A DNA stretch of 64,000 nucleotides, taken from contig NZ_FOSW01000006.1 of assembly GCF_900114385.1 (NCBI RefSeq), forward strand, positions 62,001-126,000, in the 5' to 3' direction. This document shows positions 26,146 through 38,404 of this stretch, one piece after another. The first letter of the stretch is position 1, and every line of letters starts with the position of its first letter. The position numbers were made by a program, and so were the translations under genes. The stretch comes from Geodermatophilus ruber. GTDB lineage: Bacteria > Actinomycetota > Actinomycetes > Mycobacteriales > Geodermatophilaceae. The notes beneath the pieces are model-generated. The model did no database searches and was not told the DNA's origin. It saw only the letters and a program-made list of their open reading frames with translations.

Positions 26146-27164
26146 CCCTCCACGGTAGGTGTGGCGGGCGCGCTCTCCGGGTCCCGCGCTCCCGGCCGCA
26201 CCCGGCGCGCGACCCCGGCCAGCACCGGCCCGGCCCGGGCCGCCACGAGGACGACCCCGCCGGCGTAGAGCGCCCCCAGCACCGTGTCGATCACGTAGTG
26301 CTCCCCGGCCCACACCAGGACCAGCGGCATCAGCACCGCGTAGGCGACCAGCGCGGCGCGCTGCCAGACCCGCCGCGCGGCCGGGAAGAGCACCAGGCAG
26401 GTCAGCACCGCGAACGCCGTGTGCAGGGAGGGCACCGCCGCCACCTGGTTGACCTGCCCCTGGCCGGCGGCCAGCAGCGCGCCGGCCCGGGGCAGGCCGA
26501 GCGCCTCCCAGCCCACGCCGCTGAGCCGCTCGACCGGCTCGATGACCCCGTCGCGGGCGGCCAGCCACGGGGGCGCGGCCGGGTAGAGGACGTAGGTGAC
26601 CAACCCGGCGGCGGAGAGGGCGACGACCAGCCGGGCGAACCGCAGCCAGCGTGCCCGGTCCCGCACCCACAGCACCGCGAGCACCAGCGGGGTGACGACG
26701 AAGTGGCTGCCGTAGACCAGCGCCGCGAACGCCTCCCACCAGGTGGCGGCCCAGTGCTGCTGCAGCACGACCGTCGGGAGGGCGCCGCCGGCGAGCCACC
26801 GGTCGACCGCCGCGGGCTCCGTGATGTGCACGGGCACCCCCAGCCCGTCCGCCAGTCCCCGGCTCACGTCGTAGACGAGCAGCAGGGCCACCAGGGGCAG
26901 CCAGTCGGCGAGCAGCCGGTAGACCGAGCGGAGCCCCCCGGCGACGGCGTGCACCGCCAGCCCGGCCAGCACCCAGCCCAGCAGGACGACGCGGTCGGTG
27001 GGGAGCCCCGTGACCAGGCAGGTGGTGGCGAAGGCCAGGGCCAGCCCGGCCCAGAGCAGTCGCCGCAGGTGCCGGCTGCGCGGGCTCGGGTTCCCCGCCC
27101 CCTCGACCGCCATGGGGGTGGCTGGGATCGCCGTGGTCGGCGCCGTGGGGTCGACCGCGGTCAT
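26142..27164 (-). CDS. PAP2-superfamily membrane phosphatase / inositolphosphotransferase-like
   Basis: This 340-residue integral membrane protein has about six or seven helices and the PAP2 signature. The conserved histidines are in PSLHTAFAVL (residues 245-254) and GEHYVIDTVLG (287-297). The long N-terminal part and the VYDVSRGLADGLG region resemble the inositol phosphorylceramide/phosphatidylinositol-type PAP2 proteins of actinobacteria (Aur1-like) rather than short phosphatidate phosphatases. It would act on a lipid phosphate or transfer a phospho-headgroup at the outer membrane leaflet. ATG at 27164 has TAGCGT eight bases upstream, so it may be leaderless. The substrate is unknown. Confidence 0.87.
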   Translation of the reverse strand: MTAVDPTAPTTAIPATPMAVEGAGNPSPRSRHLRRLLWAGLALAFATTCLVTGLPTDRVVLLGWVLAGLAVHAVAGGLRSVYRLLADWLPLVALLLVYDVSRGLADGLGVPVHITEPAAVDRWLAGGALPTVVLQQHWAATWWEAFAALVYGSHFVVTPLVLAVLWVRDRARWLRFARLVVALSAAGLVTYVLYPAAPPWLAARDGVIEPVERLSGVGWEALGLPRAGALLAAGQGQVNQVAAVPSLHTAFAVLTCLVLFPAARRVWQRAALVAYAVLMPLVLVWAGEHYVIDTVLGALYAGGVVLVAARAGPVLAGVARRVRPGARDPESAPATPTVEG

Positions 27165-27172
27165 GGCGGGGG

Positions 27173-27178
27173 ACGCTA
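27173..27178 (-). promoter_or_regulatory. Possible -10 element of the PAP2-sirtuin operon
   Basis: TAGCGT on the minus strand lies eight bases before the ATG at 27164. No ribosome site is seen, which suggests a leaderless transcript. Confidence 0.4.
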
Positions 27179-27410
27179 GGGCGCGGACGGGCCCCCGACC
27201 AGCGACTCACCGTTCCGTTCACCCGGTGGCGTCATCCCTGGTGCGCCCGGGGCGGTTGGGACGAGGCCGGCCCCGCGCCCGTCGCCAGGACCAGTGAGCG
27301 GGGTCACGGGCGAAGGTCAGGGTCGCCTCACCGCGTGCTGCCGCTGCCGGGCTGGGATGATCGGGGGTGGTCAAGAGGCCGCAGCGATCCAGCGAGGGGT
27401 AGGCGCAGCA

Positions 27411-30239
<2,829 letters not shown>

Positions 30240-30245
30240 TCCCGG

Positions 30246-30992
30246 ATGGACCTGGGTCTGGGCGGTCGCGGTTACCTGCTCACCGGCGCGAGCCGAGGGC
30301 TGGGTTTCGCGACCGCCCGGGCCCTGGTCGACGACGGGGCGCGGGTGCTGGTCAGCTCGCGCTCGCAGGACTCCGTGGCCGCCGCCGTCGCCGCGCTCGG
30401 CGGGGCGCCGGCGGCGCACGGGCTGGCCGGCGACCTGGCCGATCCCGGCGCCGCCGAGCGGCTGGTGGACGGCGCCCGGGAGCGGCTCGGCCGGGTCGAC
30501 GGCGCGCTGATCTCGGTGGGCGGCCCGCCGGCCGGCACCGTGCTCGAGACCGGGGAGGAGGACTGGCGGGCCGCCTTCGAGAGCGTCTTCCTGGGCACGT
30601 TGCGGGTGGTCAGGTGCCTGGTCCCGCACCTGGGCGAGGGCGCTGCCATCGCCCTCGTGCTCTCCACGTCGGTCCGCCAGCCGATCCCGCACCTGGCGAT
30701 CTCCAACGGGCTGCGTCCGGGGCTGGCGATGACGGCGAAGGCCCTGGCCGACGAGCTGGGGCCCCGCGGCATCCGGGTGCTCGGGCTGCTGCCCGGCACG
30801 ATCGCCACCGACCGGACCACCAGGGTGTACGGCACCGAGGGGCTCTCCCGGGTGGCCGCCGATATCCCGCTGCGCCGCGTCGGCCGCCCGGAGGAGTTCG
30901 GCAAGGTCGCGGCCTTCCTCCTCTCCCCCGCCGCGTCGTTCGTGACCGGGACGATGGTCCCGGTGGACGGCGGCATGCTGCGGTCTCCCTGA
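30246..30992 (+). CDS. SDR-family oxidoreductase with altered catalytic motif
   Basis: This 248-residue protein has a classical short-chain dehydrogenase fold. The cofactor motif is TGASRGLG at 13-20. The C-terminus is PVDGGMLRSP. The expected YxxxK is replaced: the region reads PHLAISNGLRPG, with Ser153 and Arg157 at the Tyr and Lys positions. It may use another mechanism or bind without reducing. Related proteins without the canonical tetrad exist among BKR-like SDRs. It starts six bases after aconitase and its stop overlaps the next start (TGATG), so all three form an operon. Confidence 0.86.
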   Translation: MDLGLGGRGYLLTGASRGLGFATARALVDDGARVLVSSRSQDSVAAAVAALGGAPAAHGLAGDLADPGAAERLVDGARERLGRVDGALISVGGPPAGTVLETGEEDWRAAFESVFLGTLRVVRCLVPHLGEGAAIALVLSTSVRQPIPHLAISNGLRPGLAMTAKALADELGPRGIRVLGLLPGTIATDRTTRVYGTEGLSRVAADIPLRRVGRPEEFGKVAAFLLSPAASFVTGTMVPVDGGMLRSP

Positions 30993-31699
30993 TGACCGCA
31001 CCGGTGCTGGTCGCCTGCGCGCACGGCACCCGCAACGCCACCGGGCGGCGGCTCGTCGCCGAGCTGGCGCTCGCCGCGCGGGCGCAACGGCCCGGCCTGG
31101 TGACGACGGCGGCCTTCGTCGACGTCCAGCCCCCCACCGTGGCCGACGTCGTGGCCGGGCTCACCGCGGAGGGCCGGCCCGCCGTCGTCGTGCCCCTCCT
31201 GTTGTCCGGGGGCTACCACGTGCACGTCGACATCGCGCGGGCCGTGGAGTCGGCGCCCGGTGCCCGCGCCGCGCGGCCGCTGGGGCCCGACCCGCGGCTG
31301 GTCGACGTCCTGCACGACCGGCTGCTCGATGCCGGCGCCGACCCCGGCGCCCCGCGGACGGCGGTCGTCCTGGCCGCCGCCGGCTCCAGCGATCGCCGGT
31401 CGGTCGCCGACGTGGAGCGCACCGCGGCCCTGCTGCAGCAGCGCTGGGCCGGGCCGGTGACGATCGGCTACGGCTCGGCGGCGCGGCCGGCGGTGCCCGA
31501 CGCGGTCGCCGCGGCCCGCCGGGCGGGCGCGGACCGGGTCGTGCTGGCCGCCTACCTGCTGGCGCCGGGGCACTTCCACGACAAACTGGCCGCGGCCGGC
31601 GCCGACGCGGTCACCGCCCCGCTGCTGCCCGACCAGCGGATCGCCGCCGTGCTGCTCGACCGCTACGACGCGGCCCTCGCCCCACCCCCGCCCGCCTGA
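30992..31699 (+). CDS. Sirohydrochlorin chelatase-like protein (CbiX/SirB family)
   Basis: The 235-residue protein resembles CbiX/SirB chelatases, which insert cobalt or ferrous ions into sirohydrochlorin. The metal histidine is in ACAHGTRN (His11), and a second histidine pair lies in LLSGGYHVHVDIA. The C-terminal half repeats the fold with VVLAAAGSSDRRS and YLLAPGHFHDKLAA. No siroheme or cobalamin gene is adjacent, so the physiological metal is unclear. The start overlaps the SDR stop by one base. The preceding aconitase also handles iron-dependent chemistry, but a link is only inference. Confidence 0.83.
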   Translation: MTAPVLVACAHGTRNATGRRLVAELALAARAQRPGLVTTAAFVDVQPPTVADVVAGLTAEGRPAVVVPLLLSGGYHVHVDIARAVESAPGARAARPLGPDPRLVDVLHDRLLDAGADPGAPRTAVVLAAAGSSDRRSVADVERTAALLQQRWAGPVTIGYGSAARPAVPDAVAAARRAGADRVVLAAYLLAPGHFHDKLAAAGADAVTAPLLPDQRIAAVLLDRYDAALAPPPPA

Positions 31700-31797
31700 C
31701 CCCGCCCGCCCGACCCGCCCTGCGCCGTGGCCACGGCCTGCCCGGGGAAGCCGCCTGCGCCGGTGGTGAGAGCATGAGTGCGGGCCCCGACCGGCCC

Positions 31798-31840
31798 CCG
31801 GACGAGCGGTGCCGTACCCGGTGAGCGACAAGACGGCGCC
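31798..31840 (+). promoter_or_regulatory. Guanidine-III riboswitch (ykkC-III) upstream of sugE
   Basis: The guanidine-III aptamer binds guanidinium and turns on exporters. The segments CCGGACGAG, GCCGTACCCGG and GACAAGACGGCGCC appear in the right order over 43 bases and match the known class almost exactly. The two helices form a compact pseudoknot. The last bases lie three positions before the GGAGG ribosome site at 31844, so ligand binding probably controls translation of the downstream exporter. Confidence 0.9.
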
Positions 31841-31852
31841 CGTGGAGGCGTC

Positions 31853-32167
31853 GTGGCCTGGGTTGTCCTGGTGCTGTCGGGTGTGCTGGAGGCCGTCTGG
31901 GCCACCGCGCTCGGCCGCTCGGAGGGTTTCAGCCGGTTGACCCCCTCGATCGTCTTCGCCGTCGGGCTCGTGCTGAGCATGGCCGGGCTGGCCTACGCGA
32001 TGCGCGAGCTGCCGGTGGGGACGGCCTACGCCGTGTGGGTCGGCATCGGCGCGGTGCTCACCGTGGTCATCGCCATGGTCTCCGGCCAGGAGGCGGTGAC
32101 CGCGGTGAAGGTGCTGCTCCTGGCCGGCATCATCGGCTGCGTGGTCGGGCTCAAGCTGCTGCACTGA
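31853..32167 (+). CDS. sugE: Guanidinium exporter, SMR family (SugE/Gdx)
   Basis: This 104-residue protein has four membrane helices and the small multidrug resistance signature. The conserved glutamate is in LSGVLEAVWATALG near residue 13. The motif MRELPVGTAYAVWVGIGAV is typical of the SugE/Gdx branch. It exports guanidinium against protons as an antiparallel dimer. The GTG at 31853 follows GGAGG by four bases. The guanidine-III riboswitch directly upstream confirms the substrate better than sequence alone. Confidence 0.95.
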   Translation: MAWVVLVLSGVLEAVWATALGRSEGFSRLTPSIVFAVGLVLSMAGLAYAMRELPVGTAYAVWVGIGAVLTVVIAMVSGQEAVTAVKVLLLAGIIGCVVGLKLLH

Positions 32168-32210
32168 GCCGGGGCCTCCCCGCTCCCCGCTGACCCGGCC
32201 GCCGGGCCGG

Positions 32211-33044
32211 TCAGCCCGGTTCGGGGCCGGTGGCCGCCGGGCGGGCGGGGTCGTTCGCCCACTGCGACCACGACCCCGGCCACAGCGCCGCCTCGATCCC
32301 GGCCACCGCCAGCGCCGCCACTGCGTGGGCGGCCGCGACCCCGGAGCCGCAGTAGGCGGCGACCGGCTGTCCCGGCCGCGCCCCCAGCTCGGCGAACCGC
32401 TCACGGAGTACAGCGGCTGGAAGGAACGTGCCGTCGCCGGCCAGGGTGTCCGTCGCCGGTGCACTCACCGCACCCGGCACGTGGCCCGCCCGCGGATCGA
32501 CCGGCTCGACCTCCCCGCGGTACCGCTCGCCGGCCCGGGCGTCCAGCAGGGCGCCGCCGGAGGTCGGCAGCGCGGCCGCCTCGTCGATCGAGACGACCGG
32601 CATGCCCCCGCCGGTGAGGGTGACGTCGCCCGGCGCGGGCTGCACGTGCCCGGACTCGATCGGGCCGCCGGCGCGGCGCCAGGCCGCCAGCCCGCCGTCC
32701 AGCAGCCGGACGTCCTCCAGCCCGGCCCAGCGCAGCAGCCACCAGGCCCGTGCCGCCGCCGATCCCCCGGCGTCGTCGTAGACCACCACCGGATCACCGT
32801 CGCGCAACCCCCACCGCCGCGCCGCGGACTGCAGCCGCTGTAACGACGGCAGCGGGTGCCGGCCCTCCGCGGCCGACGGCGGATCGCTCAGCTCGGTGTC
32901 GAGGTCGACGTAGACCGCCCCGGGCAGGTGACCGGCGAGGTAGCGGTCGTGGCCGTGTGGGTCCCCGAGGGCCCAGCGGACGTCGAGCAGCACGCCCCGG
33001 TCAGGACGCCCGAGCAGCTCCCCCGCCGGCACCAGCACGCTCAT
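32211..33044 (-). CDS. Thiosulfate/3-mercaptopyruvate sulfurtransferase
   Basis: This 277-residue protein has two rhodanese domains. The N-terminal domain begins with LLDVRWALGDPHGHDRYLAG and is inactive. The C-terminal domain holds the active cysteine in YCGSGVAAAH, the CGSG(V/T) loop typical of mercaptopyruvate sulfurtransferases. It transfers sulfane sulfur to cyanide or thiols in cytosolic detoxification or sulfur trafficking. The start overlaps the preceding small protein's stop (ATGA), so they are co-translated. Confidence 0.9.
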   Translation of the reverse strand: MSVLVPAGELLGRPDRGVLLDVRWALGDPHGHDRYLAGHLPGAVYVDLDTELSDPPSAAEGRHPLPSLQRLQSAARRWGLRDGDPVVVYDDAGGSAAARAWWLLRWAGLEDVRLLDGGLAAWRRAGGPIESGHVQPAPGDVTLTGGGMPVVSIDEAAALPTSGGALLDARAGERYRGEVEPVDPRAGHVPGAVSAPATDTLAGDGTFLPAAVLRERFAELGARPGQPVAAYCGSGVAAAHAVAALAVAGIEAALWPGSWSQWANDPARPAATGPEPG

Positions 33045-33505
33045 GACGGGGCCAGCAGCCCGCGCAGTTCCCGGGTGAGGGCGTCGCGGGCCGCCGTCCG
33101 GCCGTGCCAGGCCGCCGGGGTGGCCTGGAGCAGGGCGATCCGCCAGCGTTCGCTGCCCTCGTCGACCGCGACCATCGTGTGCACCGTGTGCAGGTCGGGG
33201 TCCAGGTCGCTGCCGCCCGGCGGGATCATCCCCGCGTGGGCCAGCAGCATCGCCGCCCCCGGGGCGACCGGCCGCACGGAGCGGACGAGGGCCACGTAGG
33301 AGGGCGTCTGGTGGCTGCCGAAGACCTGCCGCAGATCGGCCGCGATCGACAGCCGGCCGCGGTGGTGGGTGCCGTCGAACCCGATGATGTCCCCGTCGTC
33401 GGCGAACCCGGCAGCGACCGCTGCGCCGCTCCGCCTGTTCCAGCCGTCGATGAACTGGGTGTAGAGCGCGGTGATCCGGTCCTCGGCGGGGTGTACGGCT
33501 GTCAC
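33041..33505 (-). CDS. NTF2-like (SgcJ/EcaC, DUF4440-type) protein
   Basis: This 154-residue protein has the cone-shaped NTF2-like fold, judged from ITALYTQFIDGWNRRSGAAV at the start and the FADDGDIIGFDGTHHRG block. Members bind small molecules or act in various isomerase or polyketide reactions, but many are of unknown role. The start is GTG at 33505 with TAGCGT seven bases upstream and no ribosome site. The downstream sulfurtransferase overlaps by four bases. Function not recognised. Confidence 0.82.
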   Translation of the reverse strand: MTAVHPAEDRITALYTQFIDGWNRRSGAAVAAGFADDGDIIGFDGTHHRGRLSIAADLRQVFGSHQTPSYVALVRSVRPVAPGAAMLLAHAGMIPPGGSDLDPDLHTVHTMVAVDEGSERWRIALLQATPAAWHGRTAARDALTRELRGLLAPS

Positions 33506-33512
33506 GGGAGTG

Positions 33513-33518
33513 ACGCTA
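33513..33518 (-). promoter_or_regulatory. Possible -10 element of the NTF2-like/sulfurtransferase operon
   Basis: TAGCGT on the minus strand is seven bases from the GTG at 33505. It lies directly after the stop of the ABC exporter gene. No ribosome site is visible, so a leaderless message is likely. Confidence 0.4.
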
Positions 33519-33522
33519 GTGG

Positions 33523-35415
33523 TCAGGCCGCGCCGACCGTTCGATGCTCGCCGTCGGCGAACTGGGTGCGGTACAGGTCGGCGTAGCGCCCCCCGAGCGC
33601 CAGCAACTCTTCGTGCGTGCCCGACTCCATGATGCGACCGTCGTCGACCACGAGGATCCGGTCGGCGCTGCGGATGGTGGACAGCCGGTGGGCGATGACC
33701 AGCGAGGTCCGGCCGGTGAGGGCGGTGTCCAGCGCGTGCTGCACCGCCACCTCCGACTCGCTGTCCAGGTGCGCCGTCGCCTCGTCGAGGATGACGATCC
33801 CCGGCGCCTTGAGCAGCACCCGGGCGATCGCCAACCGCTGCTTCTCACCGCCGGAGAGCCGGTACCCCCGGTCCCCGACGACGGTGTCCAGGCCGTCGGG
33901 CAGCGAGCGCACCAGGCCGGCGATCCGGGCCCCGGCGAGGGCCGCCCACAGCTCCTCGTCCGTCGCCTCCGGCCGCGCGTAACGCAGGTTGGCGCCGATC
34001 GTGTCGTGGAACAGGTGGGCGTCCTGGCTGACCACGCCGATCGCGTCGCGCAGCGAGTCGAGCGTGACCCGCCGGACGTCCACCCCACCGACGCGCACGG
34101 CGCCGCCGGTGACGTCGTAGAGCCGTGGCACCAGGTGGGCGATCGTCGACTTGCCCGCGCCCGAGTGCCCGACCAGCGCGACCAGCTGGCCGGGTTCGAC
34201 GCGGAAGGAGACGTCGTGCAGCACCGCCGTGGGCCCGCCGTGCTCGGGCAGGGAGACCTCCTCCAGGGAGGGCAGGGAGACCTCGGCGGCCGCCGGGTAG
34301 CTGAACGACACGTGCTCGAACTCGATCGACCGGTCCCCGGCCGGGACCGGCACCGCGTCGTCGGCCTCGCGGATCATCGGCGGGAGGTCGAGCACCTCGA
34401 AGACCCGGTCGAAGCTGACCATCGCGCTCATGACGTCGACCCGGACGTTGGACAGCGCCGTCAGCGGGCCGTACAGCCGCGAGAGCAGCAGCGCCAGGGC
34501 GACGACGTCACCGGGGCTGAGCGACCCGGTGAAGGCCAGCCAGCCGCCCATGCCGTAGACCAGGGCCGTCGCCAGCGCCGCGACCAGGGTCAGCGCGGTG
34601 AAGAAGGTGCGCCCGTACATCGCCGACAGGACGCCGATGTCGCGCACCCGGGCCGCCCGGCCGCGGAACCCCTCGGCCTCGACCGCGGGGCGGCCGAACA
34701 GCTTGACCAGCAGCGCCCCGGCGACGTTGAACCGCTCGGTCATCGTCGCGTTCATCGACGCGTTGAGCCCGTAGGACTCCCGGGTGATCTCCTGCAGCCG
34801 CCGGCCGATCCGCCGCGCGGGCAGCACGAAGACCGGCACCAGCACCAGCGAGAGGGCGGTGATCTGCCAGGACAGCGAGAACATCACCGCGGCGGTGAGC
34901 ACCAGCCCGATGACGTTGGACAGCACGCCGGACAGGGTCGAGGTGAACGCCTGCTGGGCGCCGATGACGTCGTTGTTGAGCCGGCTCACCAGCGCGCCGG
35001 TCTGGGTGCGGGTGAAGAAGGCCACCGGCATCCGCTGGACGTGCTCGAAGACCCGGCTGCGCAGGTCGTAGATCACGCCCTCGCCGATGCGGGCGGAGAA
35101 CCACCGGGTGGCCAGCGAGATGCCGGCGTCGAGCACCGCCAGCCCGGCGATGACCAGCGCGATCCGGACGATGTCGCCCGCCGTCCCGTCCAGACCGGCG
35201 ATCCGGTTGATGATCTGCCCGGCCAGCAGCGGGGTGAGCACCCCGATGACCGAGGAGCCGATCACGAGCAGCACGAAGAACGTGAGGTCCCGCCGGTAGG
35301 GGCGGGCCACGCCGAGGATGCGGCGCACCGTGCCCCTGGGCAGCTCGCGCGCGGTCACCGAGGGGTCCCGGCGGAAGGAACGCATCGCTGCCATGGAGGT
35401 CATGGAGCCGTTCAT
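33523..35415 (-). CDS. ABC exporter, fused permease-ATPase
   Basis: This 630-residue half-transporter has six membrane helices (residues about 40-320) and a C-terminal ATPase. The ATPase shows Walker A GHSGAGKST, the Q loop GVVSQDAHLF, signature LSGGEKQRLAIARVL, Walker B GIVILDEATAHLD and the AHRLST switch histidine. Between FSYPA and the ATPase core is an insert of about 18 residues (the LPSLEEVSLPEHGG region), which is unusual. It works as a homodimer and exports a drug or lipid; the substrate is unknown. The ATG at 35415 has an ideal AAAGGAGGTGG upstream, the strongest ribosome site in the window. Confidence 0.92.
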   Translation of the reverse strand: MNGSMTSMAAMRSFRRDPSVTARELPRGTVRRILGVARPYRRDLTFFVLLVIGSSVIGVLTPLLAGQIINRIAGLDGTAGDIVRIALVIAGLAVLDAGISLATRWFSARIGEGVIYDLRSRVFEHVQRMPVAFFTRTQTGALVSRLNNDVIGAQQAFTSTLSGVLSNVIGLVLTAAVMFSLSWQITALSLVLVPVFVLPARRIGRRLQEITRESYGLNASMNATMTERFNVAGALLVKLFGRPAVEAEGFRGRAARVRDIGVLSAMYGRTFFTALTLVAALATALVYGMGGWLAFTGSLSPGDVVALALLLSRLYGPLTALSNVRVDVMSAMVSFDRVFEVLDLPPMIREADDAVPVPAGDRSIEFEHVSFSYPAAAEVSLPSLEEVSLPEHGGPTAVLHDVSFRVEPGQLVALVGHSGAGKSTIAHLVPRLYDVTGGAVRVGGVDVRRVTLDSLRDAIGVVSQDAHLFHDTIGANLRYARPEATDEELWAALAGARIAGLVRSLPDGLDTVVGDRGYRLSGGEKQRLAIARVLLKAPGIVILDEATAHLDSESEVAVQHALDTALTGRTSLVIAHRLSTIRSADRILVVDDGRIMESGTHEELLALGGRYADLYRTQFADGEHRTVGAA

Positions 35416-35478
35416 GTCCACCACCTCCTTTCGAGCGGCCAACACCGCGGGTGGTCGGCCTGTTCCGGGGGCAGTGTC

Positions 35479-36255
35479 TCAGCGTCCTCCGACGAGATCG
35501 TGCAGCCGCCGGACCTGCGCGGCGCGCTCGGCGGCGTCCTGGGCCACCGCGCCGTTGTGCACGGCGGAGCGGATCAGCGCCGCGGTCTCCCGGCTGGCGC
35601 CGGCCGGCGGCGCGCACACGGCCGAGACGAACCCGGCGACGGCGGCGTCGAGCTCGTCCCGCGGGACGACGGCGTTGGCCAGGCCCATGGCCCGGGCCTC
35701 GGCGGCGTCGACGGGACGCCCGGTCAGGCACAGCTCCAGCGCGCGGGCGTAGCCGACCAGCTCGACCAGCGTGCTGGTGCCGGTGAGGTCGGGCACCAGG
35801 CCGAGGGTGACCTCGGGCAGCCGCAGCTGCGCGTCGTCGGTGAGGACCCGCAGGTCACAGGCGAGCGCCAGCTGCGCGCCCGCGCCGATCGCGTGCCCCT
35901 GCACGGCCGCGATCGACACGATGCCGGGCGAGCGCAGCCACCGGAAGCCGGCCTGGTAGCCGCGGATGCGCTCCTGGGCCTCCTCGGCGGGCAGCGCGAC
36001 CAGCTCGGCGAAGCCGGCGGCGAGCGGATGCCCGGGCGTGAGGTGGCCCCGGTCCAGGCCGGCGGAGAAGGACCGGCCGGCCCCGCGCAGCACCACCACC
36101 CGGACCTCGTCGTCGAGGGAGTCCCCGACGGCGGCCAGCGCCTGCCAGGTGGCCGCCGTCTGCGCGTTGAGCTGGTCGGGGCGGTCCAGCGTGACGGTGA
36201 GGACGGCCCCCGCACGGTCCGCCCTCACCCAGCCGTCTGCTTCTCCTCCGGTCAC
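35479..36255 (-). CDS. Enoyl-CoA hydratase/isomerase family protein
   Basis: This 258-residue crotonase-fold protein has the oxyanion region GAGAQLALACDLRV and the catalytic-loop segment LPEVTLGLVPDLTG. One active glutamate is present (PEV), while the other acidic position is less clear. It would hydrate or isomerise an acyl-CoA in lipid metabolism. The GTG start overlaps the HTH gene stop by four bases. The coupling suggests that the HTH protein is expressed with it and possibly regulates it. Confidence 0.88.
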   Translation of the reverse strand: MTGGEADGWVRADRAGAVLTVTLDRPDQLNAQTAATWQALAAVGDSLDDEVRVVVLRGAGRSFSAGLDRGHLTPGHPLAAGFAELVALPAEEAQERIRGYQAGFRWLRSPGIVSIAAVQGHAIGAGAQLALACDLRVLTDDAQLRLPEVTLGLVPDLTGTSTLVELVGYARALELCLTGRPVDAAEARAMGLANAVVPRDELDAAVAGFVSAVCAPPAGASRETAALIRSAVHNGAVAQDAAERAAQVRRLHDLVGGR

Positions 36256-36479
36256 GCCTTCTTACTATTCCGGTTGGCACCCCCGCGGCTGCGGAGGGTC
36301 GCCCCGGACTCCGACAGGAGACGGTGGACGAAGCCGTAGGACCGGTTGGTGGAGGTCGCCAGCGAGCGGATGCTCTCCCCGCCGTCGTACCGCTTGCGCA
36401 GCTCGTCGGCCAGGGAGCTCCGGTCGCCCCCGGTGATGCGCTTGCCCTTGCCGAGGTCCGCAGTGTTCGAGTCGGCCAT
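36252..36479 (-). CDS. Small helix-turn-helix protein
   Basis: This 75-residue basic protein is a conserved actinobacterial small HTH protein. The helix-turn-helix is in RKRYDGGESIRSLATSTNRS followed by YGFVHRLLSESG, with a lysine/arginine-rich end. It resembles resolvase-type HTH domains that recognise DNA. ATG at 36479 follows GGAGGGG. Its target is unknown. It may act as a nucleoid-associated or autoregulatory protein. Confidence 0.85.
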   Translation of the reverse strand: MADSNTADLGKGKRITGGDRSSLADELRKRYDGGESIRSLATSTNRSYGFVHRLLSESGATLRSRGGANRNSKKA

Positions 36480-36677
36480 GACTCCCCTCCGTCAGCGGCC
36501 GTCCGCGGACCGGGGTGATCCGCCGAGGCTGCTCGTCCCCATGGCGCCGGGTCCGGGTGACCTCGGCATCCCGCGACCCATGATCACCCAGGCCCGCGAC
36601 TCCGGCCACGTGAAGAGCGACGACGTCCCCGGCGGGACGGCAACCGACCGCGGTGACGTCCGGAGGACGACGAGGTG

Positions 36678-38279
<1,602 letters not shown>

Positions 38280-38286
38280 TGATCCC

Positions 38287-38292
38287 AGGATA
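38287..38292 (-). promoter_or_regulatory. Possible -10 element of the ABC-F gene
   Basis: TATCCT on the minus strand lies seven bases from the GTG at 38279, so the transcript would begin at the start codon. Confidence 0.42.
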
Positions 38293-38404
38293 GGCGGTCT
38301 TCCCGCCCGCTTCCCCGAATGGCCGGGTGACATGGGCAGCACGGTTGTCCACAGGCGCGCTCCCGGCCCTCCCGCGCGGGCGCGCGGCACGCCACGATCC
38401 CCGC

